Shown: positions 13,301 to 19,569 of the stretch, piece after piece
How positions within the stretch are numbered: the stretch's first letter is position 1
Layout of the letters: each line of letters starts with the position of its first letter
Virus record (IMG/VR): IMGVR_UViG_3300023199_000205
Coordinates: 1-27,092 of that record
Source: a virus
DNA: 27,092 bases
Reading direction: 5' to 3' (one strand)
Program-made: the position numbers and the translations under genes
Notes under the pieces: generated by a model
The model's input: the letters and a program-made list of their open reading frames with translations, nothing else
Told to the model about the DNA's origin: nothing
Databases searched by the model: none

Positions 13301-13937
13301 CGACGGGCTCGGGCTCGTCGAGCCGATCCGCCAGGCGGGCGAGGTGACCGGCCTCCCCTTCGCCGGCGAGCTCGCTCCCGAGCCGCTCCAGACCGAGAAG
13401 GAGGGACCGACCTCCCCGGCCTTCGAGCCAGCGCCGCGCTGGATCCACGGGGACTCGCGGAAGCTCCACGAGCTCCTCGAGGACGAGGCGTTCGACTTCC
13501 TGTTCTCGTGCCCGCCCTACGGCGACCTCGAGGTGTACTCCGACGACCCGGCGGACCTCTCGACCCTCGAGTGGGAGGACTTCCTCGACGCCTACCGGGA
13601 GATCGTCGCGAAGTCGGTCGCGCGCCTCCGGAACGACCGCTTCGCCTGCTTCGTCGTCGGCGACCTGCGGGACGGCGGGACCGGGCTCTACCGCAACTTC
13701 GTGAGCGAGACGATCCGCGCCTTCGAGGACGCCGGCGCGCGGCTCTACAACGAGGCGATCCTCGTCTCGACTCCCGGCGCCCTCCCGATCCGGGCGGGCC
13801 GGATCTTCGAGGCTTCGAGGAAGCTCGGGAAGAACCACCAGAACGTCCTCGTGTTCGTCAAGGGAGACTGGCGGCGCGCCTGCGCGGCGGCCCGCCTCGA
13901 CTTCGACGCCGAGGACCTCGCCCGGACGATCGAGTGA
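10359..13937 (+). CDS. ParB/DNA-methyltransferase fusion with inserted PLP, acyltransferase-like and 2OG-oxygenase domains
   Basis: 1192 residues; ATG with GAAGGGAGAG upstream. Domains in order: ParB-like region (about 22-115; EYRVIPLDELAEWEKNPRRR, GRIIGGHLRKLAA); first half of a phage amino-methyltransferase (about 169-334; VPPFSVLDTRRGYWQERR and AdoMet motif DPFAGG at 283-288); fold-II PLP-dependent enzyme like the ACC-deaminase/tryptophan-synthase beta class (about 343-585; VWMKRDDLF, probable PLP Lys368, phosphate loop GSGTG at 490-494); a possible GNAT-like domain (about 595-750, weak); an Asp/Asn-hydroxylase-like 2OG-Fe(II) oxygenase (about 775-978; His889-x-Asp891, His947, Arg957); and the second methyltransferase half (1027-1192; SCPPYGDLEVYSDDP at 1050). 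The order looks like other enzymes placed inside a methyltransferase. DNA modification is the most likely role; the product is unknown. Confidence 0.85.
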   Translation: MTEPAPNLGPRAREISDAIQAAEYRVIPLDELAEWEKNPRRRMDEGSDRLATTIGALGVWGADVLVQKSTGRIIGGHLRKLAAAKLGLEAVPCKVLDVDDALADAIALADNRASEFAEWDPEPLAELLEDFDPTLRAEMGWSDADLDALLEDLEGDGGEVPKTEGPPLKDRFVVPPFSVLDTRRGYWQERRQAWMSLGLRSEEGRGGGLLGFPLTGLVVDYYEQKRAAEKKTGRELTRQEFERDFLEIPEGSSMAATGTSVFDPVVCEIAYRWFSPPDGLVLDPFAGGSVRGVLASKLGRRYVGIELREEQVEANRAQARAICVDAVEPVEKLDPVEDPEALTPVQRAGDVWMKRDDLFTFAGAFGSKARAGRAIAAVSSGLCVAGSRNAPMISRVARIGEEAGIPVRCHVAGSKKLSDQERDAVGHGAELVKHSVNYLRTLVSKSRADAEERGWTHIELGLESDLYFEVNEPQAANVPAEAKRVVVAVGSGTGLACVLRGLEKAGRSDLPVLGVCVGFDPTKLLDRRAPADWRDRVTLVKATQDFGQRAAVTTFAGVDLDPHYEAKLLPFLRAGDCVYLLAKRTVDHEAAPAPDEMKAWQKGIPLDELRAVAALFKAHDDGLTQGAFTGVKETDVARAWAAGKLYVVRDDDGAPRVAIIASKARSKRKVEDFTGARRAQIQKGDVHVRRFAFREDSALSCVDALGELVGPEATAWIEAWIEHPGDRDVVEALGAELAAVKIRASSEQVGVFKLGGLDRKVRDLDAADVPALARLPLAVSTTDVDELVAALEREEAAFADHYSGYNKRHTWAACVLRGYGGRADFIIKPAEMSKKWKAANAEKLGWELEDTPLRAKLPEVEALLEEIPGEKHRIRVMRLSAKEGELTRHADITDPDAGTADGKLLRIHFPLVTNEEVLFESWRIDGAREEARMRVGEAWYLDTRKPHRARNAGATDRLHLVVDVEGTAEIRELLARADRPGDGLGLVEPIRQAGEVTGLPFAGELAPEPLQTEKEGPTSPAFEPAPRWIHGDSRKLHELLEDEAFDFLFSCPPYGDLEVYSDDPADLSTLEWEDFLDAYREIVAKSVARLRNDRFACFVVGDLRDGGTGLYRNFVSETIRAFEDAGARLYNEAILVSTPGALPIRAGRIFEASRKLGKNHQNVLVFVKGDWRRACAAARLDFDAEDLARTIE

Positions 13938-14437
13938 GGAAGCGGCGCACGAAGGCGGAGCTCGACCCGGGCATCCTCGAGAAGGTCCTCACCGTGATCG
14001 CGGTCGGCGCCGGCCGGAAGGCGGCGGCGCAGCAAGCGGGGATCTCGGAGGAGACCCTTCGGGCTTACGAGCGCATGGGACGCGACGCGTGGGGCCGCCG
14101 CGAGGCCGCGCTCCTCGAGGGCGTCGACCCGGAGCTCGACCCGCGAGACCGCCTCTTCGCCGACTTCTTCGAGCGCTTGCAGAAGGCCGAGTCGAAGACG
14201 AAGGTCTACCTCCTCGGCGTCCTGCAAAAGGCGAGCGGCGGCGACTGGCGCGCGGGCGCGTGGCTCCTCGAGAGGCTCTACCCCGGCGACTACGGGCCGC
14301 GCGTCGACGTCAACGCGAAGCACAGCGGGGAGCTCACGCAGCGGCTCGACCTCTCGAAGCTCTCCGACGACGACCTGTGGCGCCTCCGCCAGATCCAGAA
14401 GAAGCTATCCGAAGGGAAGAAGACCGATTATCGTTGA
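13934..14437 (+). CDS. Terminase small subunit-like protein
   Basis: 167 residues from a GTG overlapping the fusion gene's stop (GTGA). The N-terminal third has a helix-turn-helix (VIAVGAGRKAAAQQAGISEE, TLRAYERMGRDA), as in small terminases that recognise the packaging site. The middle is helical (LFADFFERLQKAESKTKVYL) and WLLERLYPGDYG is a frequent signature of these proteins. Placement just before the large subunit, one gene apart, supports the call. Confidence 0.75.
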   Translation: MRKRRTKAELDPGILEKVLTVIAVGAGRKAAAQQAGISEETLRAYERMGRDAWGRREAALLEGVDPELDPRDRLFADFFERLQKAESKTKVYLLGVLQKASGGDWRAGAWLLERLYPGDYGPRVDVNAKHSGELTQRLDLSKLSDDDLWRLRQIQKKLSEGKKTDYR

Positions 14438-14489
14438 CCCGAAGGGGAAGCCGGCCGCGCCGGCGAAGTCGAACCGGAAGTCCGAGCTC

Positions 14490-15032
14490 GTGACGGCGGA
14501 GTCTCCGTTCGCCACGGTCCACCGCGCGGCGATGACGCTCGCCGCCGCGCAGACGAAGCGGGAGAAGCAGGCCCGCCTACGGGCGATCCTCACGCACCTC
14601 GCCGGCTTCGAGCGCGCCTTCCTCGGCGTCTCGCGGGCGCTCGGCGAAGCGCACTCCGCGCTCCTCGTCGCGACCGGCGGCGAGTTCTTCACGGTCCGGA
14701 TCGACGGGGAGAAGCTCCCGCCCGGGTCGTCGTGGCGGATCGTCGACGAGGAGGGGACGCCCTGCACCGTCGTCGACTCGCAGAACGGGAAGATCCTCCG
14801 CGAGCCGAAGCACGTCGGAGAGCTCCTCGTCGAGGTCAAGCTCCCGGACGGGACCGTGCGGAAGGTCTCGCCGAACCAGCCGAAGCCCGACGCCGCGACG
14901 CGCCCGACCGACCCGGCGCCGCCCGAGCCCGACGCCTGCGCGACCTGCGGCGGGGAGGGCGTCGTCGGCGACCGCCAGCGGTGCGAGACCTGCGGCGGCT
15001 CCGGGACGCGCGAGGCGCCGACGGGCGACTGA
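14490..15032 (+). CDS. Hypothetical protein with C-terminal zinc knuckle, between the terminase genes
   Basis: 180 residues from a GTG at 14490. The frame is open upstream to about 14427, so a non-standard earlier start cannot be excluded. Residues 1-60 are helical, 60-125 beta-rich (EFFTVRIDGEKLPPGSSWRI, LLVEVKLPDGTVRKVS), a Pro-rich linker follows, and the end has CATCGGEG (Cys150, Cys153) and CETCGGSG (Cys165, Cys168), a DnaJ-type knuckle. It could assist terminase or DNA recognition; this is inferred from position only. The stop overlaps the TerL start (TGATG). Confidence 0.65.
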   Translation: MTAESPFATVHRAAMTLAAAQTKREKQARLRAILTHLAGFERAFLGVSRALGEAHSALLVATGGEFFTVRIDGEKLPPGSSWRIVDEEGTPCTVVDSQNGKILREPKHVGELLVEVKLPDGTVRKVSPNQPKPDAATRPTDPAPPEPDACATCGGEGVVGDRQRCETCGGSGTREAPTGD

Positions 15033-16597
15033 TGGAGGCGCTCGCCCTCGAGGACCTCGACGTCAAGCTCGTCCCGGACGAGATCGAGCTCGACCGCGAG
15101 CTCACCTCGAGGTCGCTCCTCGGCTTCGTCCGCGTCGCGTGGGAGCAGGTCGAGACCGATCCGCCGGTCTTCTCGTGGCACAACGAGCTCGTCTGCGAGG
15201 TCCTCGAGGCGGTCTCCCGGGAGGAGGTCCGCGACCTCGTGATCAACGTCCCGCCGGGCTTCACGAAGTCGCTCTCCTGCGCCGTCTTCTGGCCCACGTG
15301 GGAGTGGATCGAGGTCGACCCGGCGCTTCGATACATCTTCGCGACCTACGCGGACTCGCTCACGAAGCGCGACGCCGGCCGGCAGAAGTCGCTCATCGAG
15401 TCGCCTTGGTTCCAGGCGCGGTGGCCGGAGCTCCACTTCCCGCGCGACCGCTCCCGCTCGGTGAAGGTCCTCGAGAACTCGGAGGGCGGGATCCGCTTCT
15501 CGACCAGCATCAAGGGAGGCGTGACCGGACGGCACGCCCACCGGATCGTCGTCGACGACCCGATCAAGCCGCTCGACGTCGAGGGGACGCGCGGCGCGCG
15601 CGGGAGCGAGCTCGATCTCGTGGAGTCTTGGTGGGACCGAACGATGTCGACTCGCCAGGCGGACCCGAAGCGGACCGCGCGCGTCGTCGTCATGCAGCGG
15701 CTTCACGTCCGCGACCTCGCGGCGAAGGTCCTCGACGAGATCGACGGCGTGGTCCACCTCCGGCTCCCGATGGAGTACGAGCCGGCCGCCCACTGCGAGG
15801 TCCGGTGGGAGCGCGTCGACGAGGAGGGCGAGGTCGAGGAGGTCGTCCTCGAGGATCCTCGGACCGAAGAGGGAGAGCTCCTGTGCGAGGCGCGGTACGA
15901 CCACGTCGAGCTCGCCCGCTTGAAGAAGGCGTTAGGGCCGAACGGGACCGCCTCGCAGCTACAGCAGCGCCCGGTGCCGGAAGGCGGCTCCGTGTTCCAG
16001 AAGGAGTGGATCCAGTTCTACGGCGCGCCGGGGTGCGCTCGGCTCGCCGTCCCGGAGTCCCGCCGGGAGATCCAGATCTGGGACATGACGTTCAAGGGGA
16101 AGCCCTCCGACCGCGGGAAGCGGCGGAGCTTCGTCTGTGGTCAAGCGTGGGCGCAGGTCGGGAGCGACTTCTACCTCCTCGACCAGGAGAGGGGACAGTG
16201 GACGTTCACGCAGCAACAGAAGGCGCTCCGCCGGCTCACCGGAAGGAACCCGCGGGCCTTCCGGAAGTACGTCGAGGACGCCGCGAACGGCGCCGCGATC
16301 GTCGACACGATGAAGCAGGAGCTCGGCGGGATGAAGCTCGTCCCGACCGGCGGCGGGAGCGAGGCGCGCGCCGAAGCGGCGGCGGTCTACCTCGAGAGCG
16401 GGAACGTGTGGTTCCCCCACCCGTCGATCGCTCCGTGGGTCGACGAGCTCCTCGACGAGCTCCTCACCTTCCCGATGGGGCGATACGATGATCAAGTCGA
16501 CTGCGTCTCCCACGCCGTCGTCCTTCTGGCTCTCTCGGTCCAGAAGAAGTACCAGAAGGCGATGAAGCAGATCGCGGGCGGAGGACTTGTCTCATGA
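15032..16597 (+). CDS. terL: Terminase large subunit
   Basis: 521 residues. The ATPase/nuclease motor that drives DNA into the prohead and cuts it. Walker A-like NVPPGFTKS (Lys79, Ser80) and Walker B RIVVDDP (Asp175, Asp176) are clear. The RNase H-like nuclease is marked by IWDMTF (Asp351), VEDAANG about 80 residues later, and RYDDQVD (Asp486, Asp487) near the end. Length is usual for the family. It overlaps the portal gene by four bases (ATGA). All catalytic residues are present, so packaging should be functional. Confidence 0.96.
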   Translation: MEALALEDLDVKLVPDEIELDRELTSRSLLGFVRVAWEQVETDPPVFSWHNELVCEVLEAVSREEVRDLVINVPPGFTKSLSCAVFWPTWEWIEVDPALRYIFATYADSLTKRDAGRQKSLIESPWFQARWPELHFPRDRSRSVKVLENSEGGIRFSTSIKGGVTGRHAHRIVVDDPIKPLDVEGTRGARGSELDLVESWWDRTMSTRQADPKRTARVVVMQRLHVRDLAAKVLDEIDGVVHLRLPMEYEPAAHCEVRWERVDEEGEVEEVVLEDPRTEEGELLCEARYDHVELARLKKALGPNGTASQLQQRPVPEGGSVFQKEWIQFYGAPGCARLAVPESRREIQIWDMTFKGKPSDRGKRRSFVCGQAWAQVGSDFYLLDQERGQWTFTQQQKALRRLTGRNPRAFRKYVEDAANGAAIVDTMKQELGGMKLVPTGGGSEARAEAAAVYLESGNVWFPHPSIAPWVDELLDELLTFPMGRYDDQVDCVSHAVVLLALSVQKKYQKAMKQIAGGGLVS

Positions 16598-18174
16598 CGA
16601 AGCAGAACGCGGGCGCGAAGGTCGTCCACCTCTACGGGGAGGCGAAGACGCGGATCGACTCGTGGCTGAACACCGTCACCGGGCTCGGGACGCGCGCGCG
16701 CGACAAGGTGATGAGCGCCTTCTTCTCGAGGTCGGTCCGGCTCGCGGATCAGGAACTCGAGGACCTCTACAACGGGGACGACCTCGCCGCGAAGATCGTC
16801 GGGAAGCTCGTCGACGACGCCCTCCGCCAGGGGTACGAGATCGCGATCAAGGTCGACGAGGACGCGAGCGACACGGTCGCGGCGGCGAACGACCAGGCGG
16901 AGGAGGTCGAAGCCTTCCTCGAGGACGAGATCCGCGCGGGCGCCCGCCTCCGCGAGGGCTGGACGTGGGGCCGCCTCTTCGGCGGCGCGGCGATCTACGT
17001 CGTGACGGACGAGGGCTTCGACGTCCCGCAGGACGAGGAGCTCGACCTCGCGAGGCTCCGGAAGGTCCTCGCCCTCACGGTCCTAGACAAGCGGGATCTC
17101 ACGCCCTTCTCGGTCTACTCCGACCCGGCGGACCCGCGCTTCGGCGAGGTCGAGACCTACCTCGTGAACGCGAACGGGTCGGCGACGCTCGGGACGAGCT
17201 CGGCGCAGATCCAGAACGTCCGGATCCACGAGACGCGCCTCATCGTCTTCGAGGGCGCGCTCACGACGAACCGGGAGAAGCAGTCGAACAGCGGGTGGAG
17301 CCTCTCGGTCCTGCAACGCCCGTACGACCAGCTTCGCGCGTTCAACACCTCGTTCCAGGCGGTGAGCAACCTCCTACAGGACGCGTCGCAAGGCGTCTTC
17401 TCAATGGACGGCCTCATCGACATGATCGCGAGCGGGGAGAAGGAGGCGGTGCAGACCCGGATGGCGCTCGTCGACTTGCAGCGGAGCGTGGCGCGCTCGC
17501 TCGTCATCGACGCGGAGAAGGAGAAGTTCGAGCGCCTCACGCCGCCGCTCACGGGCTACCCGGAGACCCTCGAGATCTTGATGCTCCGGCTCTCCGCCGC
17601 CGCCGACATCCCGGTCTCGGTCCTCTTCGGTCGGGCTCCCGCGGGCCTGAACGCGACGGGAGAGTCCGACCGCCTCCTGTGGGCGCAGTCCGTGGAGTCC
17701 GAGCAGACGCAGGTGGCGATCCCCGCGCTGGCGCGCCTGGCGGAGCTCGTCTTCGCGAGCGCCGAAGGCCCGACCGGAGGGACCGTCCCGGACTCGTGGG
17801 AGATCACCTTCCCGCCGCTCGTCCACATGACGGAGAAGGAGGAGGCGGAGATCCGGAAGCTCGTCGCCGAAGCCGACGCGATCTACACGCGCGAGGGCGT
17901 CCTCCTGCCGGAGGAGGTCGCGATCAACCGCTTCCGCGCGACGGGCTTCTCCTCGACGACGCAGATCGACACGGCGGAGCGGGAGCTCATGCTCGAAGAG
18001 GAGAAGGGGCGGCTCCGGAACCCGCCGCCTCCGCCGCCGCAGTTGCCGCCGCCGCCCCCCAACGCCGGCGAGCCGCCCGTCCCGCCCGACGGGGAGCCGC
18101 CCGTCCCTCCGGAGCCCGGAAGCCCGGAGGAGGGCGCGGAGGACGGCGAGGGCGCCGAGGACGAGGAGGAGTAG
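16594..18174 (+). CDS. Portal protein (DUF1073 type)
   Basis: 526 residues. Dodecameric ring at the capsid vertex through which DNA enters and to which the neck attaches. Family features: an N-terminal region with LYNGDDLAAKIVGKLVDDAL, the GWTWGRLFGGAAIYVV segment near residues 125-140, a DLTPFSVYSDPADPRFGEVE strand pair, and a central SAAADIPVSVLFGRAPAGLN followed by a long helix. The last 50 residues are unusual: a Pro-rich run (about 477-510) and an acidic tail (EDGEGAEDEEE), probably disordered and facing the capsid interior or the MuF protein. Confidence 0.9.
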   Translation: MTKQNAGAKVVHLYGEAKTRIDSWLNTVTGLGTRARDKVMSAFFSRSVRLADQELEDLYNGDDLAAKIVGKLVDDALRQGYEIAIKVDEDASDTVAAANDQAEEVEAFLEDEIRAGARLREGWTWGRLFGGAAIYVVTDEGFDVPQDEELDLARLRKVLALTVLDKRDLTPFSVYSDPADPRFGEVETYLVNANGSATLGTSSAQIQNVRIHETRLIVFEGALTTNREKQSNSGWSLSVLQRPYDQLRAFNTSFQAVSNLLQDASQGVFSMDGLIDMIASGEKEAVQTRMALVDLQRSVARSLVIDAEKEKFERLTPPLTGYPETLEILMLRLSAAADIPVSVLFGRAPAGLNATGESDRLLWAQSVESEQTQVAIPALARLAELVFASAEGPTGGTVPDSWEITFPPLVHMTEKEEAEIRKLVAEADAIYTREGVLLPEEVAINRFRATGFSSTTQIDTAERELMLEEEKGRLRNPPPPPPQLPPPPPNAGEPPVPPDGEPPVPPEPGSPEEGAEDGEGAEDEEE

Positions 18175-18177
18175 CTC

Positions 18178-19110
18178 GTGGCGACCGCCTACGGCGGCAA
18201 CGACCAGGCGCGGAGGACCCGGGTCCGGATGGATCAGGCGCGGCCGGTCGCCCTCGAGGAGCTCCGCGCGCGCCGCGCGATGGTCGAGGCCGCGCGCGGC
18301 CGGAGGCGTCGCCGACGTCGAGCGCCACGACTACGGCAGCCCCGATCGCAGGAGGCCCGCTACCGGATGCGGCTCGCCGCGATCGTCGACGCGATCGAGC
18401 GCGACGTCGAGGAGACGATCCTCCCCCTCGTCGAGCGCCTCGCGCCGCGCGTGCAGGAGGCCCGGCCCGACTCCCTCGAGGAGCGCGTCGACGCGCCGGC
18501 CGACGACATCCGCGCGGCGATGGAGCGGCTCCGCGTGCGGATCATGGAGGGCGTCCTGGGTCCGGACGAGATCGCGCGGATCGCGGAGGCGATCGGGCGC
18601 GACGTCACGGCGTTCAACCGCGCCGACCTCGACCGCGTCTTCGAGGCGACGATCGGAGTCGGCCTCCCCGGGACCGAGCCCGGCCTGACCGACCTCCTTC
18701 GCGGCTTCGTCGCCGACAACGTCCGGCTGCTCGGGGACCTCGGGCGCGCGTCGCTCGACCGCGTCGAGGGAGCGATCCTCCGCGGCTTCCGGCGAGGGCA
18801 GACGAACGCGACGATCGGCGCGGCGATCCAGCACGAGCTCGGGGTGTCGAAGCGGCGCGCGCGGCTCATCGCGCGGGACCAGGTCGCCTCGCTCAACGGC
18901 GAGCTCACGCAGATCCGGCAGACCCGGATGGGCGTCGAGGAGTACGTGTGGCGGACGGTCGGCGACGAGCGCGTCCGGCCCGCGCACGAGGAGCTCGACG
19001 GCCGACGCTTCCGCTGGGACGACCCTCCGCCCGAGGGCCACCCGGGCGAGCCCATCAACTGTCGGTGCGTCGCGGAGCCGGTCCTCGATCCGATCTTCGA
19101 CGGGCTGTAG
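18178..19110 (+). CDS. Mu gpF-like head morphogenesis protein (MuF)
   Basis: 310 residues from a GTG with GAGGAG overlapping the portal stop region. The N-terminal 60 residues are very Arg-rich. The body is helical, and the C-terminus has the MuF signature: RRARLIARDQVASLNGELTQ, VWRTVGDERVRPAHEELDG, a GHPGEPINCRC motif near residues 287-297. MuF proteins are minor capsid proteins that sit on the portal and sometimes carry toxin domains; no extra domain is seen here. Follows the portal, as is usual. Confidence 0.88.
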   Translation: MATAYGGNDQARRTRVRMDQARPVALEELRARRAMVEAARGRRRRRRRAPRLRQPRSQEARYRMRLAAIVDAIERDVEETILPLVERLAPRVQEARPDSLEERVDAPADDIRAAMERLRVRIMEGVLGPDEIARIAEAIGRDVTAFNRADLDRVFEATIGVGLPGTEPGLTDLLRGFVADNVRLLGDLGRASLDRVEGAILRGFRRGQTNATIGAAIQHELGVSKRRARLIARDQVASLNGELTQIRQTRMGVEEYVWRTVGDERVRPAHEELDGRRFRWDDPPPEGHPGEPINCRCVAEPVLDPIFDGL

Positions 19111-19224
19111 TCGTCGAGGCTCGAGCCGCGACGCGTAGCGCGGCGCCGGCGCGACGCGTAGCCTCGAGGCGGACCCGACGCGTCGCTCCTGCAGCGCGCC
19201 GACGACTACCGAAGGGACGAGACG
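19111..19224. promoter_or_regulatory. Intergenic region with three evenly spaced CGACGCGT repeats
   Basis: 114 bases without a gene. CGACGCGTAG at 19129-19138 and 19152-19161 (inside a 12-base identical GCGACGCGTAGC) and the palindrome CGACGCGTCG at 19176-19185 are spaced 23 and 24 bases. TCGAGGCT (19114-19121) and AGCCTCGA (19160-19167) form an inverted repeat around the first two. This could be an operator array or a mRNA structure. GAAGGG lies before the next ATG. No clear -10 box. Confidence 0.4.
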
Positions 19225-19470
19225 ATGACGACGACCGAGACCCCCGACTTCCTCCCCGAGGGAGACACCGCCGACCTCCTCGAGGCGTTCCGCTACGGGC
19301 ACCTCCCCGAGCACCTCCAGGCCCGCTCGAAGCCGTGGTGCGACCTCGCTCACGAGCTCGTTCGGACGACGCCCCCGGGCCGGTGGCTGACCATGAGCCT
19401 GGAGCACCTGATGATCGCGAAGGACGCCGCCGTTCGCGCGGGCCTACCTCCGCGGCGCGACCCGGAGTAG
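19225..19470 (+). CDS. Small hypothetical protein in the head cassette
   Basis: 81 residues; ATG preceded by GAAGGGACGAGACG. Mostly helical with DLLEAFRYGHLPEHLQARSK, FxxLAHELV-like and SLEHLMIAKDAAVRAG. Similar small proteins appear in the early structural region of some phages; I do not recognise a function. Its TAG stop is followed by a hairpin and the next gene's promoter-like box. Confidence 0.65.
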   Translation: MTTTETPDFLPEGDTADLLEAFRYGHLPEHLQARSKPWCDLAHELVRTTPPGRWLTMSLEHLMIAKDAAVRAGLPPRRDPE

Positions 19471-19506
19471 AGTCGGGGCCGGCCTTCTTCTTCGGGTCGA
19501 GCCATA

Positions 19507-19539
19507 GCGCCCGGTCGGGATCCCCTCCCGCCCGGGCGC
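19507..19539 (+). terminator. Hairpin, terminator-like but lacking a U-tract
   Basis: GCGCCCGG (19507-19514) pairs with CCGGGCGC (19532-19539), and inside it CGGGA pairs with TCCCG around a TCCCC loop, with one mismatch between the stems. No run of T follows. It lies 37 bases after the stop of the small gene and 18 bases before the TAGTCT box, so it may separate two transcription units. Confidence 0.45.
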
Positions 19540-19556
19540 GCCTACGTCCGGTGCGG

Positions 19557-19562
19557 TAGTCT
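19557..19562 (+). promoter_or_regulatory. -10-like box TAGTCT, 7 nt before the ATG at 19570
   Basis: TAGTCT fits TANNNT and is followed by seven bases (CTCCCTC) and the ATG of the protease gene, with no Shine-Dalgarno sequence. A transcript started here would be leaderless. The GC-rich hairpin at 19507-19539 is directly upstream. Confidence 0.45.
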
Positions 19563-19569
19563 CTCCCTC

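Noticed and set aside
10644-13838. Minus-strand open frame of 1064 codons opposite the fusion gene
   Set aside because: Low-complexity Arg/Asp/Val/Leu composition and no recognisable motif, whereas the plus-strand protein has five recognisable domains.
16587-19559. Plus-strand open frame of 990 codons over portal and MuF genes
   Set aside because: Almost pure Arg/Gly/Ala/Asp repeats; shadow of the portal and MuF coding frames.
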